64,000 nucleotides of DNA from Halalkalibacter akibai JCM 9157. Lineage in GTDB: Bacteria; Bacillota; Bacilli; Bacillales; Bacillaceae_D. The notes below the pieces were generated by a model. It did no database searches. It was not told where the DNA came from and worked only from the letters and a program-made list of their open reading frames with translations. Below, piece after piece: positions 34,311 to 43,575 of this stretch. The stretch lies in the NCBI RefSeq assembly GCF_000513135.1, contig NZ_BAUV01000024.1, positions 1 through 64,000 of the forward strand, read 5' to 3'. Positions within the stretch are counted from its first letter, which is position 1, and the number at the start of each line of letters is the position of its first letter. A program made the translations under genes and the position numbers.

Positions 34311-36092
34311 ATGCTTTGGCGAAGCGTTGTAGGGAAACTATGGTTAACTATTTTACTGCTTGTTTCGGTTGTATTAACATCTTTGATGGTACTATTACTT
34401 CAGTCATTTGAACGATTTCATGTTAATGAAGCAGAGTCACGACTAGTCAGTCATGCGAAAATGATTGCTTCTATTTATGAAGGATATAATACAGAAAACG
34501 ATGCTCTGAATACCATCTCTCAATACGCTACTGCGTTTGATATGCATGTCATATTTTTAGTAGAAGGACAGAAAGTTTGGAGTACCGATGAAGCAGAGTC
34601 ACATCAAGTGGCTCTAGATACTTTTTTTACAGATGAAACGTTGTCACAAGTTTTCTCAGGCGAACAAGTCGTAATGACTGAGGGAGATTTTCCTTTTACA
34701 GGGAATGGAGAAGAGTTTCATTCAGAAATCATGATTGTAGGAATTCCTTTAAACCCTGATCAGCTTGAAAACAGTGCGGTATTCTTGTATCAATCACTCT
34801 CAGCAATAGAGGAAGCTTCTAGTGAAACAAGACAAATTATTTATTTCTCCGCTGGCATTGCCATTATCCTTACGACCATTTTTGCTTTCTTTCTTTCTTC
34901 AAGAATTACCGCTCCGTTAAGGAAAATGCGTCAAGTTGCGCTAGAGGTAGCTCAAGGGAAATTCAATACTAAAATTCCGATATTAACTCATGATGAAATT
35001 GGTCAACTAGCAATTGCTTTTAATCGCATGGGACGTGAGTTGAATAATAATATTCATGCATTAAATCAAGAAAAAGAACAATTAGCAAGAATACTAGTTA
35101 GTATGGCTGATGGTGTTGTAACTTTGAATAAAAAGGGGACGGTTGTCCTAACGAACCCACCTGCAGAGCGGTTCATTCAATCTTGGTATTATGAACAAGG
35201 AATGAATAATGAGGTGGACCAACAGCTTCCTGCTAGTTTGCAAAGATTGTTTGAAAAAGTTGTTTTATTAGAAAAAGAACAAGTAAGCGAAGTCGAAATA
35301 CAAGGCCGTAGTTGGACGGTTTTAATGACACCTTTATATGATCAGCATGAAATTAGAGGGGCTGTTGCTGTCATTCGTGATATGACAGAGGAACGTCGTC
35401 ATGACAAACTTCGTAAAGATTTTATTGCTAATGTTTCGCATGAATTAAGAACTCCAATTTCTATGTTGCAAGGCTATAGCGAGGCTATTATTGATGACAT
35501 AGCAGGATCAGATGAAGAAAAGAAAGAAATTGCTAAAATCATTTATGAAGAATCATTGCGTATGGGGCGTTTAGTTAATGAATTACTAGATATAGCTAGG
35601 ATGGAAGCTGGCCATGTTGAATTAATTAAAGAGCCTGTGAATGTTGAAGAGTTTACTGAGAGAATTGTTCGAAAATTTCAAGGGTTGGCCAGGGAGAAAG
35701 ACATACTCTTAACTCTTGATATTGAGAAATTATCAGCAATGATGTTTGATCCAGATCGAGTTGAGCAAGTGTTAACGAACTTACTTCATAATGCGATCCG
35801 TCATACTAATAAGCTTGGAGAAGTTACACTAGCTGTGAGACAATATGAAGAGGGAATCAAATTTGATGTAAAGGATACGGGTTCAGGAATACCAGAGGCC
35901 GACTTACCATATGTTTTTGAGCGTTTTTATAAAGCGGATAAGGCACGGACAAGAGGTCGAGGTGGTACGGGACTTGGATTAGCAATTGCTAAAAATATTA
36001 TCGATGCTCATGATGGACATATTTCCGTTCATAGTAAAGTAAATGAGGGAACCACGTTCTCTTTCTTCATTCCACATAAAGAAACAGATTGA
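34311..36092 (+). CDS. resE: ResE sensor histidine kinase
   Basis: A 593-residue membrane kinase. Helices lie at about 12-31 and 177-198 with an extracytoplasmic sensor between them. A HAMP domain (ITAPLRKMRQVALEVAQGKF) and a PAS domain (about 255-360) follow. The H-box FIANVSHELRTPISML comes next, then the N-box LHNAIRHTN and G-boxes DTGSGIPEADLPYVF and GTGLGLAIAKNI. It phosphorylates ResD in response to redox state or oxygen limitation. Translation is coupled to resD. No convincing terminator was seen directly after it; a 7-bp stem near 36110 is followed by T-rich sequence. Confidence 0.95.
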   Translation: MLWRSVVGKLWLTILLLVSVVLTSLMVLLLQSFERFHVNEAESRLVSHAKMIASIYEGYNTENDALNTISQYATAFDMHVIFLVEGQKVWSTDEAESHQVALDTFFTDETLSQVFSGEQVVMTEGDFPFTGNGEEFHSEIMIVGIPLNPDQLENSAVFLYQSLSAIEEASSETRQIIYFSAGIAIILTTIFAFFLSSRITAPLRKMRQVALEVAQGKFNTKIPILTHDEIGQLAIAFNRMGRELNNNIHALNQEKEQLARILVSMADGVVTLNKKGTVVLTNPPAERFIQSWYYEQGMNNEVDQQLPASLQRLFEKVVLLEKEQVSEVEIQGRSWTVLMTPLYDQHEIRGAVAVIRDMTEERRHDKLRKDFIANVSHELRTPISMLQGYSEAIIDDIAGSDEEKKEIAKIIYEESLRMGRLVNELLDIARMEAGHVELIKEPVNVEEFTERIVRKFQGLAREKDILLTLDIEKLSAMMFDPDRVEQVLTNLLHNAIRHTNKLGEVTLAVRQYEEGIKFDVKDTGSGIPEADLPYVFERFYKADKARTRGRGGTGLGLAIAKNIIDAHDGHISVHSKVNEGTTFSFFIPHKETD

Positions 36093-36268
36093 TAAGGGGG
36101 GTGTCTCAAAAGGGTGTTCACCTTTTGGAACAATCCTTTTTTCTTCGACAAGAAATCTTGGATTCTGAGAACAAAAAGTTAGATTTTGGCTCTGTCAAAC
36201 AAAAAAAAGTGTCATATTTTGCTTTTTCATGTATACTATATTTACTTATCATAATCTCATAAGAAAAA

Positions 36269-36432
36269 ATTCTATAGGTCATTTAGTCATTAAATGATAA
36301 TAGGGAAGTTGGTGTAATTCCAACACGGTCCCGCCACTGTAAATGCGAAATTACTTCAATTACCACTGTCTATAATGAGATGGGAAGGTGAAGTGATTGT
36401 TAAGCATGAGTCAGGAGACCTGCCTATAGAGA
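36269..36432 (+). promoter_or_regulatory. Cobalamin riboswitch (B12 element)
   Basis: The closing stem pairs TCTATAGG (36271-36278) with CCTATAGA (36423-36430). Conserved inner blocks are present: AATAGGGAA, GGTGTAATTCCAACACGGTCCCGCCACTGT, read here as GGTGTAATTCC and CCCGCCACTGT, and the B12 box AGTCAGGAGACCTGCC. The aptamer binds adenosylcobalamin and turns off the salvage genes downstream. A -10-like TATACT at 36232 may be the promoter. The terminator at 36515-36544 is the likely expression platform. The region from 36093 to 36268 contains no gene. Confidence 0.93.
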
Positions 36433-36514
36433 ATGTGAAACCTTCGAGGAAAAGGGGCAACAATTGATTTACGTTCTATGTTGTTTAACAGAATGTCAAT
36501 TCTATTGTGATGTC

Positions 36515-36544
36515 AGCCCTCCCGAAAAAAAGGAGGGCTTTTTG
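36515..36544 (+). terminator. Terminator downstream of the cobalamin riboswitch
   Basis: AGCCCTCC pairs with GGAGGGCT around CGAAAAAAA and is followed by TTTTT. It lies between the aptamer and btuF, so it is probably formed when cobalamin is bound. Confidence 0.85.
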
Positions 36545-36625
36545 TATGCGGAAGTATAACTTCCTTACATATGTTCTGGTTTCGAGAAAGAGAGAGATAA
36601 GAAAAATAAAAAAGGGGTTAGAGAA

Positions 36626-37624
36626 ATGAAGCAATTCAAATTTTTATTAATGGCATTGTTCTTAGTTATGTTTGTTGCTGGATGTGGACAAGACCAAGCG
36701 ACTGAAACAGAGCCAGGTGCTGACACAGATGTAGAAGTGACAGAACCAACAGATGAGCAAGTTGAAGAAGAATCAGGAGCGTATCCTTTAACAGTTACCG
36801 ATGCCGTTGGTGAGGAAGTTACGATAGAAGCTCAGCCTGAGCGTATTGTTACGTTAGTTCCTAGTGTAACGGAAACGGTTTTTGCTGTTGGTGCAGGAGA
36901 GGCAGTTGTCGGCCGTTCTGAATGGGATAATTACCCTGAAGAAGTGCTTGAAATCGAAAGCATTGGTGGAATGGAATTTGATGTTGAAAAAATCATTTCA
37001 CTTTCGCCAGACTTAGTTTTAGCACATGAATCAGGTGTTGCTATGGCAGAGGAAGGTTTAAACCAACTACGTAACGCAGGTTTAGTAGTGGTAGTAGTTC
37101 CCAATGCAACTTCTATTGCTGATGTTTACCAATCAATTCAGTTTATTGGCACAGTTACTGGCTATTCAGATACAGCAAATGAGATTGTTACAAACATGCA
37201 AGCTGACTTTGCTGTCATAGAAGAAAAAGCAAGTGAAATTACGGAAGAAGACCGTAAAAGAGTATGGGTAGAAATTGGACCAGCTCCAGAAATTTACACG
37301 ACGGGAAGCGGAACATTCATGGATGAAATGTTGTCGCTAATTAATGCGGAAAATGTAGCTGGGAATGAAGAAGGTTGGCCAATGTTTACAGAGGAAGAGG
37401 CTGTAGCTTTTAATCCAGATGTTATCCTCTTAACATACGGTCACTACTTTGAAAATGCGACAGAAGCAGTTAAGGCTAGAACTGCATGGGCAGATGTGCC
37501 AGCAGTAGCAAATGACCAGGTATACGAACTAGTTTCTGATGAGGTTGAAAGACCTGGACCACGTTTAGCAAGGGGAGTCGAGCAGATTGCAAAAGCAGTT
37601 TATCCAGAGGTATTTGGCGAATAA
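36626..37624 (+). CDS. btuF: BtuF-like cobalamin-binding lipoprotein
   Basis: A 332-residue extracellular substrate-binding lipoprotein. The signal peptide ends at the lipobox FVAGC (about 16-20). An acidic linker of about 30 residues leads to the periplasmic-binding type III fold: PERIVTLVPSVTETVFAVG, VVGRSEWDNYPEE, GGMEFDVEKIISLSPDLVL and, later, ARGVEQIAKAVYPE. It delivers corrinoids to BtuC/BtuD. It is the first gene after the cobalamin riboswitch. btuC overlaps its last 38 bases. Confidence 0.9.
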   Translation: MKQFKFLLMALFLVMFVAGCGQDQATETEPGADTDVEVTEPTDEQVEEESGAYPLTVTDAVGEEVTIEAQPERIVTLVPSVTETVFAVGAGEAVVGRSEWDNYPEEVLEIESIGGMEFDVEKIISLSPDLVLAHESGVAMAEEGLNQLRNAGLVVVVVPNATSIADVYQSIQFIGTVTGYSDTANEIVTNMQADFAVIEEKASEITEEDRKRVWVEIGPAPEIYTTGSGTFMDEMLSLINAENVAGNEEGWPMFTEEEAVAFNPDVILLTYGHYFENATEAVKARTAWADVPAVANDQVYELVSDEVERPGPRLARGVEQIAKAVYPEVFGE

Positions 37625-38645
37625 TATCATCATTGCATATGTGGTCGTGACTCTTTTTAGCTTTTTAGCTTTAGTCATCAGTATCAGTAGGGGAAGCGTA
37701 GAGCTTCCCTTTCTGACTGTTCTCCACATTTTAGGGACAGAACTATTACATTTACCGTTGTTGGTTGAACTAGACCCAATGCACATTAATATTGTTATGG
37801 AAATTAGATTTCCACGGGCTCTACTTGCAATGTTTGTTGGGGCTTGTTTAGCAATGGCTGGATCAGCTTTTCAAGGTTTTTTGAAAAATCCCTTAGCAGA
37901 TCCTTATACATTAGGAGTATCATCAGGGGCGGCTGTAGGAGCAGTAGCCGTTTTATTTTTCGGAATTTCACTTCCCATTATCGGGCGATTCACCCTTCCT
38001 TTGATAAGTATAGTTGCAGGTTTTCTTACACTTTTTCTAGTCATATCATTTGCAAGAATGGTGCAACGTTCGATGTCCGCGGAAACGATTATTTTAGCTG
38101 GAATTATATTCAGTTCTTTTCTAGGTGCTTTTATCTCTTTAATGATTGCTTTAACAGGAGAAGAATTAAGGCAAATTTTGGGATGGTTAATGGGTAGCGT
38201 AGCGATGCGGGGATGGCCTTATATTTGGATGATATTACCTTGTTTTTTAATCGGGTTCTTCCTATTGTTTTTTAACCGTCATGAGTTAAATGCTTTAGCT
38301 TTTGGGGAAGAAACGGCAAGACAACTCGGGGTAAACATACCGGTTCGGAAATTGATGATTCTACTAGGAGCTACGATTTTAACTGGGGGAGCTGTTGCGG
38401 TTTCGGGTACAGTTGGCTTTGTTGGACTTGTTATCCCTCATTTAACTAGGCTTATATGGGGTTCAGATCATAGACACTTGTTACCGTTGTCTATGTTTGT
38501 CGGGGCTGGATTCTTAACGTTAACAGATTTAGTTGCTAGAACGATCATCGCTCCAACTGAGTTACCTATAGGGGTTATAACGTCTATAATCGGAGCACCT
38601 GTTTTCGCTCTTATTCTGTTAAGACAACGTCGAGTTAGCTCATAA
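37587..38645 (+). CDS. btuC: BtuC-like corrinoid ABC permease
   Basis: A 352-residue FecCD-family permease with about ten helices. Family motifs are RFPRALLAMFVGACLAMAG, FLKNPLADPYTLGVSSGAA and GFVGLVIPHLTRL. It forms the membrane channel with BtuD ATPases. The start is probably the TTG at 37587, inside the btuF 3' end, with AGGGGA about 12 bases upstream. Its N-terminus is short and could begin later, so the exact start is uncertain. Confidence 0.88.
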   Translation: MQKQFIQRYLANNIIIAYVVVTLFSFLALVISISRGSVELPFLTVLHILGTELLHLPLLVELDPMHINIVMEIRFPRALLAMFVGACLAMAGSAFQGFLKNPLADPYTLGVSSGAAVGAVAVLFFGISLPIIGRFTLPLISIVAGFLTLFLVISFARMVQRSMSAETIILAGIIFSSFLGAFISLMIALTGEELRQILGWLMGSVAMRGWPYIWMILPCFLIGFFLLFFNRHELNALAFGEETARQLGVNIPVRKLMILLGATILTGGAVAVSGTVGFVGLVIPHLTRLIWGSDHRHLLPLSMFVGAGFLTLTDLVARTIIAPTELPIGVITSIIGAPVFALILLRQRRVSS

Positions 38646-38671
38646 ACCTATTTGGAGAGGAGGTCACAATA

Positions 38672-40138
38672 ATGATTTCATGTTTGAATGTTTCGGTACA
38701 ATACGGTCAAACAAAAGTAGTTAAAGATCTTTCTTTTGATGTGAAACAAGGTGAATTATTTGGAATTATAGGCCCGAATGGAAGTGGAAAAACGACTCTG
38801 TTAAAAGCAATCGGTGGAAGCCTATCTTTAGAAAACGGTAAAATTGTCATTGATGGAAATGATCTTTCTTCATTTCAATCAAAGGAATTAGCGAGAAAGC
38901 TTGCGGTTTTGCCACAGCAATCGGAAACGGCTTTTTCTTATTCGGTCTGGGATGTTGTTGCTTTAGGAAGGTATCCGTATCAAAAAGGGTGGTTACAAGG
39001 ATTAACAGCTGAGGACAAAGCTGTTATTACTCAAGCTCTCAAACAAACAGATACGTTTCAATTTAGAAAGAAACCGTTACAGCAATTAAGTGGTGGTGAA
39101 CGACAACGTGTACTCCTCGCGAGGGCCCTGGCACAAGAGCCTGATTTACTTTTGTTAGATGAACCGACAAACCACTTAGATATTTCTCATCAAATGTCAT
39201 TACTAAATTCATTAAAGCAATGGTCCAGAGAAAAAAAGTTAACTGTGATCGCTGTTTTACATGATTTAAACATGGCTAGTCTTTATTGTGATCGTGTGTT
39301 GTTGATGGATGAAGGAAGGATGGTTTCTCTTGGAACCCCTATCAATGTCATGGAAGAAAAACAGCTTGAGGATGTTTATGAAGCTGCGCTTCAAAGAAAA
39401 GAACACCCAGCTGTGCCCAGTCCTCTAATCACATTTATTCCTGAACAGGTTGTTGCGGCCGCTAACATTAAAGGGTTAACAATTGAACATTCAAGTGAGT
39501 GGATTAAAATTGAGTGTCAGAATAAATGGAAGACATTATCTTCAGCTGTAATTGGAGCAGGCTTTCGCTGGCATCATCAATTTGTTAATCGTCATGTAGA
39601 CAAGAACTATGTTAGTGAGAATGTGGAAGTAGAATTTTCTCAATTTCTACAGAAGCGGGGAGTGAGTTCGTCTGATTCACTTGGAATGATGACAGCGGCT
39701 TATCTTGAAGATGCTTGCTTTTACAACTCGGAACCCGAATCACCTTCATTATTAGTCGTTATTACGGCTGGTGCGTCAAATGCAGTTGATGCTTCACAAT
39801 CATTTAAACGAGCTGATTGGGTTCAAACAATTGGCACGATTAATATATGGGTTTTTATTGATGGGAAGCTACCTGAATCTGCTTATGTCGAAGCAATCAT
39901 GACTGTTACAGAAGCAAAGACGAAAGCGTTAAACGATGAACAGATTATTGATCCTGAAACTGGAACAATTGCAACTGGTACATCAACCGATAGTGTGTTA
40001 ATTGCAGCGAGTCAAACAGGAGCTTGTTACGATTACGCAGGAACTATTACGCCTCTTGGTAAAGAAATAGCTAAACTTGTTTATGATGGGACAAGAGAAG
40101 CACTTAGAAACAACAAAAAACGGAGGGGGATTACGTGA
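38672..40138 (+). CDS. btuD-cbiZ: BtuD ABC ATPase fused to CbiZ adenosylcobinamide amidohydrolase
   Basis: A 488-residue fusion. Residues 1-255 are an ABC ATPase: Walker A GPNGSGKTT, signature LSGGERQRVLL, Walker B LLLLDEPTNHLD and the switch histidine in VLHDLN. From about 265 onwards it is a CbiZ domain, with SSAVIGAGFRWHHQFVNRHV, MMTAAYLEDA, TAGASNAVDA and TGTSTDSVLIAASQTG. CbiZ hydrolyses adenosylcobinamide to adenosylcobyric acid, letting the cell remodel incomplete corrinoids. The two domains couple uptake to remodelling. Such fusions are known in some Bacillus. It overlaps cbiB by 4 bases (GTGA). Confidence 0.9.
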   Translation: MISCLNVSVQYGQTKVVKDLSFDVKQGELFGIIGPNGSGKTTLLKAIGGSLSLENGKIVIDGNDLSSFQSKELARKLAVLPQQSETAFSYSVWDVVALGRYPYQKGWLQGLTAEDKAVITQALKQTDTFQFRKKPLQQLSGGERQRVLLARALAQEPDLLLLDEPTNHLDISHQMSLLNSLKQWSREKKLTVIAVLHDLNMASLYCDRVLLMDEGRMVSLGTPINVMEEKQLEDVYEAALQRKEHPAVPSPLITFIPEQVVAAANIKGLTIEHSSEWIKIECQNKWKTLSSAVIGAGFRWHHQFVNRHVDKNYVSENVEVEFSQFLQKRGVSSSDSLGMMTAAYLEDACFYNSEPESPSLLVVITAGASNAVDASQSFKRADWVQTIGTINIWVFIDGKLPESAYVEAIMTVTEAKTKALNDEQIIDPETGTIATGTSTDSVLIAASQTGACYDYAGTITPLGKEIAKLVYDGTREALRNNKKRRGIT

Positions 40139-41091
40139 TAACACATCTTGTTGCTGCATGTCTCGCTGTCATGATAGACCGGGTAATTGGTGATCCGCGA
40201 GCTATTCCTCACCCCGTAGTTGGCTTTGGTAAATTAATTTCTTTTTTGGACAAACATCTGAATAAAGGGAGCGAAAGAAAATGGAGGGGAATAATGATGC
40301 TCTTAATTGTCTGTTTCTTCGCATTTTCTGTTCCTTTTCTTATCATTTTCTTAGCTTATCAATTTCACTTATATGTAGGAATTATTATAGAAGCTTGGTT
40401 AATCTCTACAACGATCGCAGCGAAAGGATTAAAAAAAGCTGCTATTGAAGTGTCAACCCCATTAAAATCAGGGAACATAGAGGAAGCGAGATTGAAGCTC
40501 TCATATATCGTTGGACGGGACACAGAAACATTAAAAGAAGAAGAGATTGCTCGGGCAACAATTGAAACAGTTGCCGAAAATACGAGTGACGGAGTAACAG
40601 CTCCATTATTTTTTGCTATTATCGGTGGTGCACCGCTTGCAATGCTCTACCGGGCAGTCAACACTTGTGATTCGATGGTCGGATATAAAAACGAGCGTTT
40701 CAAAGAATTTGGATTTTCATCAGCCAAGTTTGATGATATTCTCAACTGGATCCCTAGCCGGGTAACTGCTTTCATAATGGTTTTTTTTGGTCAACCTAAA
40801 GGGAAAAAATCACAGCTAGAGTGCTGGAAAATTGTTTTACGCGATGCAAGAAAACACCCAAGTCCAAACAGCGGTTGGGGGGAAGCTGCTGTAGCTGCTT
40901 TACTTGGGATTCAATTAGGTGGGTTAAATACATATAACGGGGTCGTTTCAAACCGGGCACTCATGGGTGACCCTCTTCTAAAAATAACAAATGATCTTAT
41001 AGAAGAGACGGTTGAAATTATGCTAAAAACCGTTAACCGTTTTACTTTAGTGTTTGTCGTCGTCGGAGGTGTTTATTATGTTGTTACCTAA
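40135..41091 (+). CDS. cbiB: Adenosylcobinamide-phosphate synthase CbiB
   Basis: A 318-residue membrane enzyme that attaches the aminopropanol arm to adenosylcobyric acid. Recognised segments are DRVIGDPRAIPHPVVGFGKLI, AENTSDGVTAPLFFAIIGG, YRAVNTCDSMVGYKNERF and the late HPSPNSGWGEAAVAALLG. It has about four helices. GTG start after CGGAGGGGGATTAC; it overlaps both neighbours. The amine donor comes from CobD, the next gene. Confidence 0.92.
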   Translation: MITHLVAACLAVMIDRVIGDPRAIPHPVVGFGKLISFLDKHLNKGSERKWRGIMMLLIVCFFAFSVPFLIIFLAYQFHLYVGIIIEAWLISTTIAAKGLKKAAIEVSTPLKSGNIEEARLKLSYIVGRDTETLKEEEIARATIETVAENTSDGVTAPLFFAIIGGAPLAMLYRAVNTCDSMVGYKNERFKEFGFSSAKFDDILNWIPSRVTAFIMVFFGQPKGKKSQLECWKIVLRDARKHPSPNSGWGEAAVAALLGIQLGGLNTYNGVVSNRALMGDPLLKITNDLIEETVEIMLKTVNRFTLVFVVVGGVYYVVT

Positions 41092-42151
41092 TCATGGTGC
41101 AAATCCAAGTATTCTCTTAAAGCATCTTGGAAAGGAACAGACGGACTCTGTTATAGATTTTAGTGAAAATACGAATCCATTTGGTCCACCTGCCTTTATA
41201 AAAGATTTGAATAGTGACCAGTTGGTAAGCAGTATAAAGGCTTATCCAGATCCTAATGTAACAGACCTCACTGAAAGATTAGCTTTTACAAATAAAGTGC
41301 CAAAAGAAACCATTCTTGTTGGAAACGGGGCAGCCGAACTCATTTATTTAATTGCTCAACTATTTGAGAATAAACATGTTGCGATTGTTGAGCCGGCTTT
41401 TTCGGAATACAGAGAAGCTTGTGAGGCGTTTGGATGTGATATTACTTCCATTGTTCTACCGCCACCATGGAAGCTAGATGTTGAAAAAGTTACCTCTACC
41501 TTTTCAAAAATTGAAGCTCTTTTCATTTGTAGCCCAAATAATCCAACTGGAGTACAATACACAGAAAAAGAGATCATTTTTTTATTGGAAGAAGCTGAAA
41601 AAGCAGGTGTTTACATTATTTTAGATGAAGCGTTTTATGATTTTTCTGAAGAAGGTGTTGGCTTAGCCCGTTTGCAAAGAAACTTCTCTCGGTTCATCAT
41701 TTTGCGTTCTTTAACGAAGATGTTCGCTATTGCTGGAATTAGACTAGGTTATTTAATAGCCGATAAAAATATAATTAAGAAAGTAAGTCTTTATCAGCCT
41801 ACTTGGAGCGTCAACGGAATAGCCCAACACATAGGATTAAAACTTTTAGATGAAAGATCATTTGTCACGAACACGGTAGAAAATATTCACATTGAGAGAA
41901 GGCGTATGACGCAACTACTTCAAGAGCTAGATTATATTGTTTCGGATTCATCTGTTAATTTTTACTTGCTTGGTGAGGAAACGAGAATTGATTTAATGCC
42001 TCTTTTCATGTTCCTCGTTGATAAAGGAATCATTGCACGTCATACCTATAACTTTAGTGGGTTAAATGGTGCCTATTTGAGGTTTGCAGTTAAAGATCGG
42101 TTAAGCAATAATCATTTATTAGCTGCTTTATCTGAATGGAGGAAAAGATGA
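41078..42151 (+). CDS. cobD: L-threonine-O-3-phosphate decarboxylase CobD
   Basis: A 357-residue fold type I PLP enzyme, close to histidinol-phosphate aminotransferases. It makes (R)-1-amino-2-propanol phosphate for the CbiB step. Motifs are HGANPSILLKHLG at the start, VGNGAAELIYLIAQ, CSPNNPTGVQ, LDEAFYDFSEEG and the PLP lysine in LRSLTKMFAIAGIRLGYL. The ATG at 41078 follows GGAGGTGTTTATT and lies inside cbiB. The aminotransferase alternative is disfavoured by the B12 gene context. Confidence 0.9.
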   Translation: MLLPNHGANPSILLKHLGKEQTDSVIDFSENTNPFGPPAFIKDLNSDQLVSSIKAYPDPNVTDLTERLAFTNKVPKETILVGNGAAELIYLIAQLFENKHVAIVEPAFSEYREACEAFGCDITSIVLPPPWKLDVEKVTSTFSKIEALFICSPNNPTGVQYTEKEIIFLLEEAEKAGVYIILDEAFYDFSEEGVGLARLQRNFSRFIILRSLTKMFAIAGIRLGYLIADKNIIKKVSLYQPTWSVNGIAQHIGLKLLDERSFVTNTVENIHIERRRMTQLLQELDYIVSDSSVNFYLLGEETRIDLMPLFMFLVDKGIIARHTYNFSGLNGAYLRFAVKDRLSNNHLLAALSEWRKR

Positions 42152-42726
42152 TTTTTTTTATATCCGGAGGAGTCCGAAGTGGTAAGAGTCAGTACGCCGA
42201 ACAAAGAGCGAAAGAATTCCATTCAAGTAATGGGAGAAATCTTTATTATATTGCAACTAGTAATGTCTATGACTTAGAAATGAAGGCAAGGGTAGCTTTA
42301 CATCAACAACAAAGAGAACAAGACATGGAAAGATGGAAGCTATATGAAAGAAAAACGGATTTACACCAACTTTTACCGGTATTTCAAGCTGGTGATACTA
42401 TTCTTTTAGATTGTGTCACAACTCTTTTAAGCAATGAATTGTTCCAGGACGGGGAAATTACAGGGAAGAACTGGGAAGATGAAACATACGTAAGAACCTT
42501 AGAAAATAAGTTGACCAGCCTTTTTACGGAAATGGCAAAAGCTCCTTATATAGTTGTAATCGTTTCGAATGAACTGAGCTTTGAACCGATGAACTATGAA
42601 TTAAGTACGCAAATATATTTGCGCTTACTGGGCCGTCTTCATCAAAAAATCGTTTCTCTTGCTACGGAAGCGATACTCGTTGAAAATGGAATCCCTTTAA
42701 TAAAGAAAAAGGAGAACTATATATGA
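42148..42726 (+). CDS. cobU: CobU: adenosylcobinamide kinase / phosphate guanylyltransferase
   Basis: A 192-residue P-loop enzyme that phosphorylates adenosylcobinamide and transfers GMP to it. The Walker A is GGVRSGKSQYAE near residues 7-18, with YYIATSNVYDLEM and LDCVTTLLSNELF following. The ATG at 42148 follows GGAGGAAAAG and overlaps the cobD stop (ATGA). The C-terminal part is somewhat divergent from full CobU (no clear ADRVxxxxxGIP block), and a second CobU-like gene lies at 44117. Confidence 0.85.
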   Translation: MIFFISGGVRSGKSQYAEQRAKEFHSSNGRNLYYIATSNVYDLEMKARVALHQQQREQDMERWKLYERKTDLHQLLPVFQAGDTILLDCVTTLLSNELFQDGEITGKNWEDETYVRTLENKLTSLFTEMAKAPYIVVIVSNELSFEPMNYELSTQIYLRLLGRLHQKIVSLATEAILVENGIPLIKKKENYI

Positions 42727-42797
42727 ATACTCTAGCCCATTCTCTTGAGAAAAAACATCCCTATTATGGTGCAAAGGTAGCTTTACATGAATTATAG
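42723..42797 (+). CDS. 24-residue ORF linking cobU and cobS
   Basis: A short frame fits exactly between the two genes. Its ATG overlaps the cobU stop (ATATGA) and its TAG lies 8 bases inside cobS. It has the strongest ribosome binding site in this area, AAGGAG, 8 bases before the ATG. The peptide begins MNTLAHSLEKKHPYYGAKV. No homologue is known to me. It could be a coupling leader for cobS, whose own site (AAAGGTAG) is weak, or the scar of a lost gene. Confidence 0.4.
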   Translation: MNTLAHSLEKKHPYYGAKVALHEL

Positions 42798-43575
42798 AAT
42801 ATGGATTGACGGCATTGTACTTGCATTTCAGTTTCTAACTACAATACCAATCAGAAAGGAAATAAAGTGGGATGACGAACGAGCGAAAGCATCTGTTGCC
42901 GCTTATCCTATTATAGGCCTAGTAATTGCTTCTTTATTGGCTTGTCAATGGTTTGTTTTAAATAGCTATCAGATTTTTTCACCGTTGATAGCGGTTTGCT
43001 GGTTGTTGACATTTTCACTTCTTTTTTCAGGTGGTCTCCATCTTGATGGTTGGGCTGATTTTCATGATGCTGTGTTTTCACGAAGAAGCAGGGAACAAAA
43101 ATTAGAAATCATGAAAGATCCGCGAATTGGTACGTTTGGTGTTCTTGCGGTTCTATTTCTACTCGGTTGGCGCTTTGTATTTTTGTTAGAAATCATTCAA
43201 ATGAAGCATTCGCTCATTATCTATGCTGTTTTTATTATACCTTTTTTTGTTCGTATGCTCTTAGGGTGGCAACTTCTTTTAGGAGAATTTGCTAGAAAGC
43301 AAGGAATGGCTGTTGCGTTAAAAGTTGCAAAAGGTAAAGAAGTAAGAAGAATTTATTATATTTGGTCTATAATTTGTTTTATCCTTATACTCTTTTTTAC
43401 TCCAAGTTTAATATGGTTATTCTTAGCAGCTTTTCTATTTTTATTTCTTTGGCTAAAATGGGTTCACTATCAAATTGGTGGAATTACAGGTGATACGATT
43501 GGAGCTGGTGCGGAAGGAGGAGAAACGTTTTTATGGGGAATCCTTTGGTTCTTACTCTTATTAGACATGGTTTAA
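42787..43575 (+). CDS. cobS: Adenosylcobinamide-GDP ribazoletransferase CobS
   Basis: A 262-residue membrane enzyme that joins adenosylcobinamide-GDP to alpha-ribazole (phosphate), giving adenosylcobalamin (phosphate). Family blocks: FQFLTTIPIRKEI near residue 14, VAAYPIIGLVI, SGGLHLDGWADFHDA with the metal-binding acidic residues, and KDPRIGTFGVLAVL. The C-terminus has GGITGDTIGAGAEGGE. Six or so helices. cobC starts within its last 43 bases. Confidence 0.92.
   Translation: MNYRIWIDGIVLAFQFLTTIPIRKEIKWDDERAKASVAAYPIIGLVIASLLACQWFVLNSYQIFSPLIAVCWLLTFSLLFSGGLHLDGWADFHDAVFSRRSREQKLEIMKDPRIGTFGVLAVLFLLGWRFVFLLEIIQMKHSLIIYAVFIIPFFVRMLLGWQLLLGEFARKQGMAVALKVAKGKEVRRIYYIWSIICFILILFFTPSLIWLFLAAFLFLFLWLKWVHYQIGGITGDTIGAGAEGGETFLWGILWFLLLLDMV

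Noticed and set aside
36105-36145. Terminator after resE
   Set aside because: A stem CAAAAGG/CCTTTTG exists but the T-run is about 10 bases away; not enough to call an intrinsic terminator.
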